Source: Arthrobacter sp. B3I9 (lineage in GTDB: Bacteria; Actinomycetota; Actinomycetes; Actinomycetales; Micrococcaceae). From it: a stretch of DNA of 64,000 nucleotides. The position numbers and the translations under genes were made by a program. Of this stretch, positions 46,781 to 54,538 are shown piece after piece. Numbering within the stretch: the stretch's first letter is position 1; every line of letters begins with the position of its first letter. Under the pieces are notes generated by a model. The model was not told the origin of the DNA. It saw only the letters and a list, made by a program, of their open reading frames with translations, and searched no databases. The stretch is from contig NZ_JAUSYO010000001.1 of the NCBI RefSeq assembly GCF_030816935.1, forward strand, positions 1,984,001 through 2,048,000, given 5' to 3'.

Positions 46781-48127
46781 TCAGTTTCCGAAGGTATGGT
46801 CGGACCAGGGCAGCTGGGTTCCGCGGTACTTCGCTGCACGCACATCGCCGGAGCGTGCGTGTCCTTCGAAGCGTTCGACCCGGGATGCCCGGCCGCACAG
46901 TTCGCCGAAGAAAGCACTCGATTCGGTGTTCGTCACTTCCTGGTAGGTGACGGTGCGCAGGTACTTACCCACCCAGAGTCCACCGGTGTAGCGGGCGGCG
47001 CCGCGGGTGGGCAGTACGTGGTTGGTGCCGATGACCTTGTCCCCGTAGGACACGCAGGTCCCCTCACCGAGGAAGAGCGCTCCGTAGTTGTGCATCTTCT
47101 CCAGGGCCTCGCGGGGGTTCTGGGTAAGGATCTGGACGTGCTCGTAGGCGTACTCGTCGCCCAGGACATATGCGTCGTCGACAGTCTCAACCACGTGGAC
47201 TGCGCCCCAGTCGCGCCAGGCGGCCCCGGCGTAGTCGCGCGTTGGCATGTCCACGAGGATCGTATCGATGTGCTCGATGACCCTGCGGCCGAGCTCATCG
47301 CTGGTAGTGATCAGGACGGCAGGCGAATCGGGGCCGTGCTCCGCCTGGGAGAGCAGGTCGACGGCGACGATAAACGGGTCAGCGTGTTCGTCGGCGATGA
47401 TGAGGACTTCGGTGGGTCCGGCAAAGAGGTCGATGCCGACCTCGCCGAAGAGCTGGCGCTTGGCTTCGGCTACGAATGCGTTGCCGGGACCGGCCAGCAT
47501 GTTGACCGGCTTGATCGTCTCGGTGCCGATAGCCATTGCGGCCACGGCCTGAATCCCGCCGAGCAGGTAGATCTCGTCGGCCCCGGCCAGATACATGGCC
47601 GCGACGGTGGCATCCGGGACCTCGCCCTGGATGAGCGGTGTACAGGCTGCCACACGTTCGACGCCGGCGACCTTGGCCGTAATGATCGTCATGTGCGCGC
47701 TGGCCAGGAGCGGGTACTTCCCCCCGGGGATGTAGGCGCCCGCAGCCTGAATCGGAACATTCTTCTGCCCCAGCAACACACCGGGCATCGTTTCAATTTC
47801 GAAGTCGGCCAGCGATTCCAGCTGCTTCTGCGCCATAACCCGGACCTGCTCCTGGACGAACTTGATGTCCTCGATGGTCTGCTCCGGAACCCGGGCGACA
47901 ATTTCTTCCAGTTGCTCCCGGGTGAGCCGGAAGGACTCGGGTGCGTACTTGTCGAACTTCTCGGAGTACTCACGGACTGCCGCGTCGCCCCGATCGCGGA
48001 TGTCGGAAATGACGGCTTCGACGGTTGCCCGGACCTCCGGCGTGCTGCCCCGGGTAACGCTGCTCTGGGCCGGCTCCTTCAGCATCGTCGAGTTCACGGC
48101 CGAGCTGATTGCATTTGTAATGGTCAT
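46781..48127 (-). CDS. Histidinol-dehydrogenase-family enzyme in a catabolic context (HpsN-like)
   Basis: The 448-residue protein keeps the HisD metal and catalytic residues: Q261 and H264 (SQAEHG), E329 and H330 (YEHVQ), D363 in YGDKVIGTNHVLPT, and H423 in EGHARS. HisD oxidises a terminal CH2OH to a carboxylate in two NAD steps. No other histidine gene is nearby, and a LacI operator, an MHS transporter and an SDR surround it, so it most likely acts on another polyol. HpsN, the sulfopropanediol dehydrogenase, is the best-known catabolic relative. A GGAAGG ribosome site precedes the ATG. Confidence 0.85.
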   Translation of the reverse strand: MTITNAISSAVNSTMLKEPAQSSVTRGSTPEVRATVEAVISDIRDRGDAAVREYSEKFDKYAPESFRLTREQLEEIVARVPEQTIEDIKFVQEQVRVMAQKQLESLADFEIETMPGVLLGQKNVPIQAAGAYIPGGKYPLLASAHMTIITAKVAGVERVAACTPLIQGEVPDATVAAMYLAGADEIYLLGGIQAVAAMAIGTETIKPVNMLAGPGNAFVAEAKRQLFGEVGIDLFAGPTEVLIIADEHADPFIVAVDLLSQAEHGPDSPAVLITTSDELGRRVIEHIDTILVDMPTRDYAGAAWRDWGAVHVVETVDDAYVLGDEYAYEHVQILTQNPREALEKMHNYGALFLGEGTCVSYGDKVIGTNHVLPTRGAARYTGGLWVGKYLRTVTYQEVTNTESSAFFGELCGRASRVERFEGHARSGDVRAAKYRGTQLPWSDHTFGN

Positions 48128-48204
48128 CAGAATTTACCTTCCATCATCATTGATGGGCGATCCCCGAGCGCCCGAGCCAGATTAGCTGGCCTGCATAGTC
48201 ACCG

Positions 48205-48233
48205 AGTGTATACGTATACATCGAGGGAGACAA
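48205..48233 (-). promoter_or_regulatory. Predicted hisD promoter
   Basis: On the minus strand TTGTCT (48233-48228) and TACACT (48210-48205) are separated by 17 nt, a plausible -35/-10 pair 78 bp upstream of the hisD ATG. Operator 1 (48207-48220) covers the -10 region and part of the spacer, which fits repression by steric blocking. Confidence 0.5.
48207..48220. promoter_or_regulatory. LacI-type operator 1 at hisD
   Basis: TGTATACGTATACA is a 14-bp perfect palindrome with central CG, overlapping the predicted hisD -10 box. The same sequence recurs at 48251-48264. Confidence 0.8.
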
Positions 48234-48250
48234 GGTCTTGTCTGCACGAA

Positions 48251-48264
48251 TGTATACGTATACA
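48251..48264. promoter_or_regulatory. LacI-type operator 2 at hisD
   Basis: A second perfect TGTATACGTATACA, centre 44 bp from operator 1, about four helical turns, so one repressor tetramer or two cooperating dimers could bind both. It lies between hisD and the divergent DJ-1-family gene. Confidence 0.8.
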
Positions 48265-48397
48265 ATCCCTCAGCAAAGTCGCCCTTGATTCGAGAATCCA
48301 GCGTCTTATCGGGAGGGAAGGGCGCGCGGAGGGGGACGGGCGGGAGGGGCCGAATTGGGCCGGGCGTAGGGTGGAAGCTAGTCGAAAGGAGCACTTC

Positions 48398-49171
48398 ATG
48401 AAGAAAATCCTCATGGTACTGACCAGCGTTTCCGAGATCGGTGATACGGGCGAGAAGACCGGTTACAACGTGGCCGAAGCTGCGCATCCCTGGAAGGTCT
48501 TCAAGGATTCCGGGCATTTCGTGGACTTCGCGTCCATCCAGGGCGGCCAGCCTCCACGCGACGAGGTGGACACAGGAGATCCCATCCAGGTTGCCTTCAC
48601 GGAGGACGAGACCACGCGCGCCGGTCTCTACAACACTGCCCGCGTGGACGTCGTTGATCCGGAACAGTACGACGCCGTCTATCTCGTGGGGGGCCACGGC
48701 ACCATGTGGGACTTCCCGGACAGCGAAGGCCTGCAGAACCTCGTAGCCAGCGTCTACAACGCCGGCGGCCTGGTGGGCGCGGTCTGCCACGGCCCGGCCG
48801 GCCTGCTGAACGTGGAGCTGGAGAACGGGTTCCGCCTGGTCGAGGGCCGGAAGGTTGCCGCCTTCACCAACGACGAGGAGGTAGCCGCAGGAAAGGACAA
48901 GGTCATTCCGTTCTTTTTGGCCGACCGACTCGAGGAACAGGGCGCCACCCACGTCTCCGCTGGTGTCTTTGAGGAGCAGGTCGTGGTCGACGACCGGCTG
49001 GTGACGGGCCAGAACCCCGCCTCAGCCGCCGGCGTGGCCAAGGAGATGGAAAAGCTCTTCGCAGAGGTGATCCACCAGGAAAAAGCCGAGGAACAGCATG
49101 CGACGGAGGCTCTGCGCGCCGAGAAGGACGCGGAGAAGGCTGCTGCGGCAGGCGACGAGGACGAACGCTAG
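48398..49171 (+). CDS. DJ-1/PfpI-family protein (Hsp31-like)
   Basis: The 257-residue product starts at 48398 after GAAAGGAG. The nucleophile is C130 with H131 in GAVCHGPAGLLNV, and YDAVYLVGGHGTMWDF precedes it, as in Hsp31/YhbO-like chaperone-glyoxalases. The C-terminal 35 residues are a charged Ala/Glu/Lys extension (EKAEEQHATEALRAEKDAEK) not usual for the family. It may detoxify glyoxals or protect proteins under stress. A 939-residue open frame running through the hisD gene ahead of it is antisense artefact. Confidence 0.9.
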   Translation: MKKILMVLTSVSEIGDTGEKTGYNVAEAAHPWKVFKDSGHFVDFASIQGGQPPRDEVDTGDPIQVAFTEDETTRAGLYNTARVDVVDPEQYDAVYLVGGHGTMWDFPDSEGLQNLVASVYNAGGLVGAVCHGPAGLLNVELENGFRLVEGRKVAAFTNDEEVAAGKDKVIPFFLADRLEEQGATHVSAGVFEEQVVVDDRLVTGQNPASAAGVAKEMEKLFAEVIHQEKAEEQHATEALRAEKDAEKAAAAGDEDER

Positions 49172-49561
49172 CCGGGCGTCGCGTCGCGCGCGCTTCTCAC
49201 AACTGCGTTGCTTTGGCAGAACACGCTCTCGTGGATCAGCACTCTCTCCGCGACCTGCCTCAGCACGGGGCTCCTTCCGCTTACGGCCTGCAACTGCTTG
49301 TCGAGACCGTAGTACCGGCCGGCAGTGGAGGCAAGCAATATGGGCGACGCGTATGGGCCGCGGTCGAAGCAAAAAACGAACCAACTACGAAGCCTGCTTA
49401 CTATTTTTAGTAATCATGCTTACTATTGTCCTAAGGGGTTGTACTAGGGAGCAGTCAGTCCAGGAAGAGAGCCGAAAGCCTCGACGCCCCGGTAACGCCA
49501 TCCGCCTTCCTCTTGCATCAAGGCAACACCGTAAGACACGACCAGTTTAAGGAGCTTCACC
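49172..49561. other. 390-bp intergenic region with AT-rich repeats
   Basis: No gene is supported. The right half contains the AT-rich repeat pair at 49395-49427 (listed separately), strikingly different in composition from the rest of the window, and must hold the promoter of the GlsB-family gene. Confidence 0.5.
49395..49427. promoter_or_regulatory. Direct repeats TGCTTACTATT upstream of the GlsB-family gene
   Basis: TGCTTACTATT occurs at 49395-49405 and 49417-49427, 22 bp apart (two helical turns). TACTA-TTTT-TAGTA lies within the first copy and AGTAA-TCATGC-TTACT spans the gap, giving overlapping dyads. Position is 135-165 bp before the start codon. Confidence 0.5.
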
Positions 49562-49822
49562 ATGATCGGTTTCATCATCGCCGGACTCGTTATCGGCGCC
49601 CTTGCCCGCCTGATCAAACCCGGCAAGCAGAACCTGGGCATCGTCGCCACCTTGCTCCTCGGGCTGGCGGGCTCGGTCATCGGAGGCGTCGTCGCCAGCC
49701 TGCTGGGCACGGGGCGCATCTTCGAACTGAACTTTCTGGGCTTCATCGTTGCTGTCATCGCGGCCGTTTTGCTCATCGGCGTTGCCGAAAGCATGGCAGG
49801 ACGCCGAAAAGTCGGCCGCTGA
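49562..49822 (+). CDS. GlsB/YeaQ/YmgE-family stress membrane protein, 86 aa
   Basis: The product is GFIIAGLVIGALARLIKPGK, NLGIVATLLLGLAGSVIGGV, FLGFIVAVIAAVLLIGVAES with a short basic end. Three membrane helices and the ARLIxPG turn are those of the transglycosylase-associated/GlsB family, small membrane proteins induced by general stress. A TTAAGGAG ribosome site is present. The TrxR-like gene follows after 40 bp. Confidence 0.93.
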   Translation: MIGFIIAGLVIGALARLIKPGKQNLGIVATLLLGLAGSVIGGVVASLLGTGRIFELNFLGFIVAVIAAVLLIGVAESMAGRRKVGR

Positions 49823-49862
49823 GGACGGCAGGCAACTTCTTCAATTTGTAAGGTAGGCAGGG

Positions 49863-50831
49863 ATGGGCCACGAACGGAACCCAACGTATGACGTTCTGAT
49901 TGTCGGCGGGGGAGCAGCCGGGCTAAGCGCCGCCCTGATGCTTTGCAGATCCTTGCGGTCCGTGCTGGTGGTGGACGCCGGCGCTCCGCGGAACGGCCGG
50001 TCGGTAGGGGTTCATGGCTTCCTGTCACGCGACGGCATGGCACCTGCGGACCTCCTTGCCGCCGGCCGAGAGGAGGTCCGTGCGCATGGCGGTGACATCA
50101 CGACAGGAAAGGCGATCTCGGCAAGCACTGGCCCGGGTGGCTTTACCGTACTTTTGCAAGACGGCCGGAAGATGGATTCGCGGCGGTTGTTGATCGCTTC
50201 CGGTTTCGAGGATGAACTTCCCGAGGTCCCCGGAATTGAGGAGCGATGGGGCCGAGACGTGGTGCATTGCCCCTACTGTCACGGCTGGGAAATCCGGCAT
50301 CAGGCCATAGGGGTGCTTGCGACCGAACCGACTGCTGTCCAGGAGGCGCTGCTGCTTCGGCAGTGGAGCGACAACGTGACCCTTTTCCAGCACGTCATGC
50401 ACACCCCCACTGCCGAGGAACGCGAACAGCTCCGCGCACGGGCGGTCACAATCGTTGAAGGCGAGGTGCAATCACTGCAGATTGCGGAGGACGCCCTGAC
50501 AGGAGTGGTCCTGGCCTCCGGGAAGGTTGTTCCCTGCGCGGCTCTCCACGTCACCCCCCGGCCAAGGACCCGGTCAACCCTGATCCAGTCGTTGGGACTG
50601 CAAGATGCGACACCCGATGGCGCCCCCGCCCAGCACCTAAAAGTAGACGAAGACGGCCAAACGGCCGCCTCCGGGGTATGGGCCGCGGGCAACGTCACTG
50701 ATCCGTCAGCCCAGGTGGCAACGGCGGCGGCAGCCGGAATCAAAGCGGCATCAGCCATCAACGCGGACCTGGTGGCGGAAGACATCAGCCAGGCAGTCGC
50801 GGCTGCGAAGCAGTACGGAATGTCCCAATAA
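49863..50831 (+). CDS. FAD/NAD(P)-dependent oxidoreductase of the thioredoxin-reductase group
   Basis: The 322-residue protein begins YDVLIVGGGAAGLSAALML (FAD site) and has a redox pair C136-C139 in HCPYCHGWE and the C-terminal FAD motif GVWAAGNVTDPSAQV. The NAD(P)-binding half (AIGVLATEPTAVQEALLLRQ) lacks the usual GxGxxA/G glycine pattern, so partner and cofactor use may differ from genuine thioredoxin reductase. It could reduce a thioredoxin-like or low-molecular-weight thiol. Confidence 0.88.
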   Translation: MGHERNPTYDVLIVGGGAAGLSAALMLCRSLRSVLVVDAGAPRNGRSVGVHGFLSRDGMAPADLLAAGREEVRAHGGDITTGKAISASTGPGGFTVLLQDGRKMDSRRLLIASGFEDELPEVPGIEERWGRDVVHCPYCHGWEIRHQAIGVLATEPTAVQEALLLRQWSDNVTLFQHVMHTPTAEEREQLRARAVTIVEGEVQSLQIAEDALTGVVLASGKVVPCAALHVTPRPRTRSTLIQSLGLQDATPDGAPAQHLKVDEDGQTAASGVWAAGNVTDPSAQVATAAAAGIKAASAINADLVAEDISQAVAAAKQYGMSQ

Positions 50832-50833
50832 CG

Positions 50834-50851
50834 CCAGGCCATTCAGCCTGG
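50834..50851. terminator. Short hairpin after the TrxR-like gene
   Basis: CCAGGC (50834-50839) and GCCTGG (50846-50851) form a 6-bp stem with a 6-nt loop two bases after the stop codon. No T run is present; weak support. Confidence 0.35.
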
Positions 50852-50958
50852 TGGGACTGTATGCTGCACCGTCGACAAGCCCACCATGCGGAAGATTTTC
50901 GTCGCTTGAGCTGTTTATTTGTATGGGGCAAATAAGCGTACTGGGAAGGAGTTCCGTC

Positions 50959-51567
50959 ATGATTCGCATAGCAATCGTGCTGGGGAGCAGCCGACCCGGG
51001 CGGCTCGGAAAGGCTGTGGCCGACTGGGTGCACGCACGGGCAGCGGAGCGCGGCGACGCGGTATTTGAGCTTTTGGACGTCGCCGACTTTAACCTGCCGC
51101 TGCTGGATGAACCACTGCCCCCGTCGACAGGCAGGTACAGCCAGGAGCACACGAAGGCCTGGTCTGAAGCTGTCGCAGCCTTCGATGGCTACGTCTTCGT
51201 TACCGGTGAATATAACCATTCCATTCCGGGTGCGCTGAAAAACGCGCTGGACTACCTCTACAAGGAGTGGAATAACAAGGCCGCCGGATTCGTCAGTTAT
51301 GGTAGCGCCGGTGGTACCAGGGCAGTGGAACACTTGCGGGCGGTGGCCGGGGAACTGCAAATGGCAGACGTTCGCGCCCAGGTGGCCCTGCCGCTGTCTA
51401 GCGAGTTTGAAAACTACCGCAAATTCCGGCCGTCGGAGATGGCCGAAAAGAATCTGCAGACCGTCTTTGACCAAGTGATCGCCTGGGCTGGTGCCCTGAA
51501 GGTCCTTCGCCCCGGCGAGGACGAAGGTAAGAAGTTCTATGCGTTATCCGGCCCTGGGACGGAGTGA
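50959..51567 (+). CDS. NADPH-dependent FMN reductase-like flavoprotein
   Basis: The 202-residue product starts at 50959 after AAGGAG. It has the flavodoxin-like phosphate loop VLGSSRPGRLGKAVADWV, the EYNHSIPGALKNALDYLYKE flavin-contact segment and FVSYGSAGGTRAVEHLR. This is the NADPH-dependent FMN/azo/chromate reductase family. It may supply reduced flavin or reduce quinones, in line with the redox genes around it. Confidence 0.92.
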   Translation: MIRIAIVLGSSRPGRLGKAVADWVHARAAERGDAVFELLDVADFNLPLLDEPLPPSTGRYSQEHTKAWSEAVAAFDGYVFVTGEYNHSIPGALKNALDYLYKEWNNKAAGFVSYGSAGGTRAVEHLRAVAGELQMADVRAQVALPLSSEFENYRKFRPSEMAEKNLQTVFDQVIAWAGALKVLRPGEDEGKKFYALSGPGTE

Positions 51568-51664
51568 ATCCAGAGCGGGAACATCTGCCAGGCTCCCGGG
51601 AACATCACGTCGGCACGGGAAGTTATTCAGGTAGGAACGAATTTTCACAGGAGGAGGTTGAAAA

Positions 51665-52561
51665 GTGAGCGCGGTGAGGCCCGGCATGACGGGCCGTCGT
51701 GTTCCGGCCGCTGTCCTGGCCGACAGTGACCAATTGCGTGAGGAAGACCGGCATCCTTGGAACCGCTACGTGGCCTTGGGGGATTCGTTCACCGAAGGAG
51801 TGGGGGACCCGGAACAACGGAGCCCCGGCGGGCTGCGCGGCTGGGCCGACCGGGTTGCCGAGGAACTGGCCCGTGGCCGCCAAGACTTTTCCTACGCAAA
51901 TCTGGCCGTACGCGGCCGGCTGCTAAAACAGATCTTCAACCAGCAGATTGGCCCGGCGCTGGCCCTGAAGCCGGATCTGATCACATTGTCGGCCGGAGGA
52001 AATGACATGGTTTTCCACGGCAGCGATCCCGACAAGCTGGCGAGCCAACTAGAGGCCGGTGTAGGCCTGCTGAGTCAGACGGGTGCGGATCTGGTCCTGT
52101 TTACGGGACCGGACTGGGGATCCACTCCGGTGCTGGGCCGGAACCGGGCAAAGGTCGCGATCTTTAACGAGAACGTCCGTGCAATTGCCTCCCGTTATGA
52201 CGCCGTTGTTGCCGATCTTTGGGGACTTAGGCAACTAAAAGACCCGCGGATGTGGGATCCCGACCGGCTGCACCTGTCCCCGCTGGGGCATCACACGGTG
52301 GCCCTGATGGTGCTCGACACGCTCCAAGTCCCGCACACGCTCCAGCCGATGGAACCCAAGGACCTCCCGGAAAGCAGCTGGCGTCAGGCCAGGACAGGAG
52401 ACCTCCGCTGGGCCAGGAACTACCTATTTCCCTGGGCGCTCAGGCGATTCCGGCCCCACCCAACCGAAGGGGAACTTCGGGCGAAGCGGCCTGACGCCGC
52501 CCCGCTATCCTCCGACGGAACGCCGTCGCTGGATTGTTTGTCCGCGTCCGGCGAAGGATAA
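51665..52561 (+). CDS. SGNH/GDSL-family hydrolase
   Basis: Starting at GTG 51665 with AGGAGG upstream, the 298-residue protein has block I RYVALGDSFTEGVGD (nucleophilic Ser), block III LSAGGNDMVF (Gly-Asn) and block V DRLHLSPLGHHTVAL (Asp-His). It resembles actinobacterial cytoplasmic SGNH esterases without signal peptide. The final 60 residues are a low-complexity tail beyond the domain. Substrate is unknown, possibly acylated sugars or lipids. Confidence 0.9.
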   Translation: MSAVRPGMTGRRVPAAVLADSDQLREEDRHPWNRYVALGDSFTEGVGDPEQRSPGGLRGWADRVAEELARGRQDFSYANLAVRGRLLKQIFNQQIGPALALKPDLITLSAGGNDMVFHGSDPDKLASQLEAGVGLLSQTGADLVLFTGPDWGSTPVLGRNRAKVAIFNENVRAIASRYDAVVADLWGLRQLKDPRMWDPDRLHLSPLGHHTVALMVLDTLQVPHTLQPMEPKDLPESSWRQARTGDLRWARNYLFPWALRRFRPHPTEGELRAKRPDAAPLSSDGTPSLDCLSASGEG

Positions 52562-52646
52562 GCCCAGCAGGGCCGGTTGTCATGGCACTCACGTGCCTGA
52601 GCGAGCCATATGATCGGCCAGGTATTCTGCGTCCGCACGCACGCCT

Positions 52647-53122
52647 GAGAACAGGCCCATTGACCTCTTCGACACCGGGGAGGGTCCGCTCTTCCGGCTC
52701 GTCCGGGTCGAGCCGCTCCTCCATCCCGTGGCTGCTGATGAACTGCCGTGCTGCCGTCAGGAAGCCGGCGTAGGCCTGGTCGGCCTCATCGAGCACTTGA
52801 TTCGCGTTGGCTTGGACAGCGAGGTCTGGTCCAGCCGCGCCGATGATCCTGGAACCGTCCGCCACGGACACTTCAAAGCCCTCGTCCCCGCCGCGGCCTG
52901 CGAGGGCGAGAGCTTCGGTGTACTCACGCACCGGTGCACCGCTGCTCACCGCGTAGTCCTCCACTACACGAAGGATTTCACTGTAGTGTGCGAAACGGTC
53001 GGGATCATCGCCCCCGTACGCGTAGCCCGGCAGTTGGAGCGTCCAGTTCGCTGCAGGACGGTGCTCATCGCAAGCCCGGCCTGGCCGCCCCCGACAACAA
53101 CGACATCGTGTTGCTCGCGCAT
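52647..53122 (-). pseudogene. Flavin-dependent monooxygenase gene with two internal deletions
   Basis: The start MREQHDVVVVGGGQAGLAMS (ATG 53122) is a standard FAD-binding N-terminus, but after STVLQR the frame changes near 53048 and resumes at NWTLQLPGYAYGGDDPDRFA. The normal protein has some 30 residues here including the RWxxLRFxFP region. A second jump near 52835 goes from VADGSRIIGAAG to PDLAVQANANQVLDEADQAY, skipping most of the NADPH domain. The conserved tail ends at EEVNGPVL. More than half of the gene is missing. Confidence 0.75.
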
Positions 53123-53174
53123 GCTCAGCTCCCCGCAAACCGGTTATACGCAGAGCGTACCAACGACGATGCGC

Positions 53175-53194
53175 GGGGGGGGGGGGGGGGGGGG
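53175..53194. repeat. Run of 20 consecutive G
   Basis: A homopolymer of 20 G (C on the minus strand) lies 53 bp upstream of the pseudogene start and 126 bp before the MFS start, in the shared intergenic region. Such a tract is prone to slippage in replication and to sequencing error. Confidence 0.85.
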
Positions 53195-53319
53195 AGAGAC
53201 TTCAGTCCTTAACCTGCAGTACCGTGCGGGCACCTTGGGCCGAAGAAAGCCCTTGGTAGGGTGATCTGGGACATTTCGACCCACCGCAATCCAATCGCCA
53301 GAAGGGGTCTCACCACATA

Positions 53320-54483
53320 ATGGGCGCGCTTACATATCTCGCCGCTTCTGTTCCACTGAGAATGGCGAGTGCCGGGGCTGCTGTAGCGCTTCCCATACTG
53401 GCCGTCCAGCAGTTGGGTGACGTCGCCGTCGGAGGGTTATTGGTGGCGGCATCCCTTGGTCCGTCCGTCCTCGCGGCTCCACTTGTCGGCATAGCCCTTG
53501 ACCGGGCGCGCCGGCCGGGCCTGTTGGTGGGCGCATCCGGAATGCTTACCGCACTTGCCTTTGCCGCTGCGGCATTCATCGGCCAGATACCGCTGCCCGT
53601 CGCGTTCGGCTTCCTGGTGGTCGCCGGCGCGGTGTCGCCGTTTTACATGGGTGGGCTGTCCAGCTTCGTGGCCGGCGCGATTCCGGACGGCCGCCGCGCC
53701 TTCGCGTATGACGCCCTGTCCTACAATGTCTCTGCCGTTGCCGGTCCCGCGCTCGTGGCCATCATCGCCGCGTTCCTGCCCGCGCAAGCTGCCCTCTGGG
53801 TGCTGGGAGCCGCCGCGGCGGCGGGCTCCGTGGCTGTTCGCGCCGTCGGCCTTTCGCCTCACTTACAAGCTTCTGGTTCGCCGTGGCAGGCAATAAAGTC
53901 GGGCCTGCACAGGGTTTTCCGCCATCGACCCCTGGCCGTCGTTACTGCCTCATCCACGCTGACGCAGCTCGGCCAGGGTGGTCTCGCCATCGCCGCGGTC
54001 GCCCTGTCCATCGAGCGGATCGGATCACCCAGCCAAGGCGCAGCTGTGGTGACGGCCTTCGCCGTCGGCAGCCTCCTGGGGGCGTTGTACGAAACCGCCC
54101 GGCCGACGCGCCGGCGGCCACAGTCCGTCATGATGGCGGGCTTCCTCGCCACAGGGTTGCTGACCGTCGCAGCCGCGTTCGAACTGGGTACGGCGTGGAC
54201 CATCGTCACCATTGCCTTGTCCGGGGTCTTCACTGCACCCACTGCGGCGGCGATGCTTTTCCTGCGCAACCGGCACAGTCCGCCTCAGCTGAAGTCCCAG
54301 ATCTTCACCGTCACCGCGGGCTTCCGTGCCAGTGCCTCAGCCGGCGGGGCGGCGCTGGCCGCGTCTGCTGCGGGGTTCGGCGGCGCGGCGACCATAGGCG
54401 CCGTGGGCGCGATCTGGATAGTTTCGGCGCTGCTGATGACGGCCTACCCCAGCCCCGCGTCAGGTTTGCCAGCTTCCGGTTAG
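53320..54483 (+). CDS. MFS transporter, 387 aa
   Basis: Eleven to twelve hydrophobic segments are visible. Typical features are VAPLVGIALDRARRPGLLVG (loop 2-3), SSFVAGAIPDGRRAFAYDAL, and an alanine/glycine-rich second half. It is a probable drug or metabolite efflux protein of the YbjJ or NepI-like class. The start ATG at 53320 has only weak ribosome-site support (upstream CACCACATA). Length is about 15 residues short of average; an upstream start may exist. It is divergent from the decayed monooxygenase. Confidence 0.8.
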   Translation: MGALTYLAASVPLRMASAGAAVALPILAVQQLGDVAVGGLLVAASLGPSVLAAPLVGIALDRARRPGLLVGASGMLTALAFAAAAFIGQIPLPVAFGFLVVAGAVSPFYMGGLSSFVAGAIPDGRRAFAYDALSYNVSAVAGPALVAIIAAFLPAQAALWVLGAAAAAGSVAVRAVGLSPHLQASGSPWQAIKSGLHRVFRHRPLAVVTASSTLTQLGQGGLAIAAVALSIERIGSPSQGAAVVTAFAVGSLLGALYETARPTRRRPQSVMMAGFLATGLLTVAAAFELGTAWTIVTIALSGVFTAPTAAAMLFLRNRHSPPQLKSQIFTVTAGFRASASAGGAALAASAAGFGGAATIGAVGAIWIVSALLMTAYPSPASGLPASG

Positions 54484-54538
54484 ACGCCGACGCCGGCCGG
54501 CCGCTCCCGTGCGATCCGCGCCTCTCCAGCCCCGAGAG

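Noticed and set aside
46352..49171. 939-residue open frame on the plus strand ending with the DJ-1 protein
   Set aside because: Its first two thirds are antisense to hisD and the transporter, with no family features. The true gene begins at 48398 with its own ribosome site.
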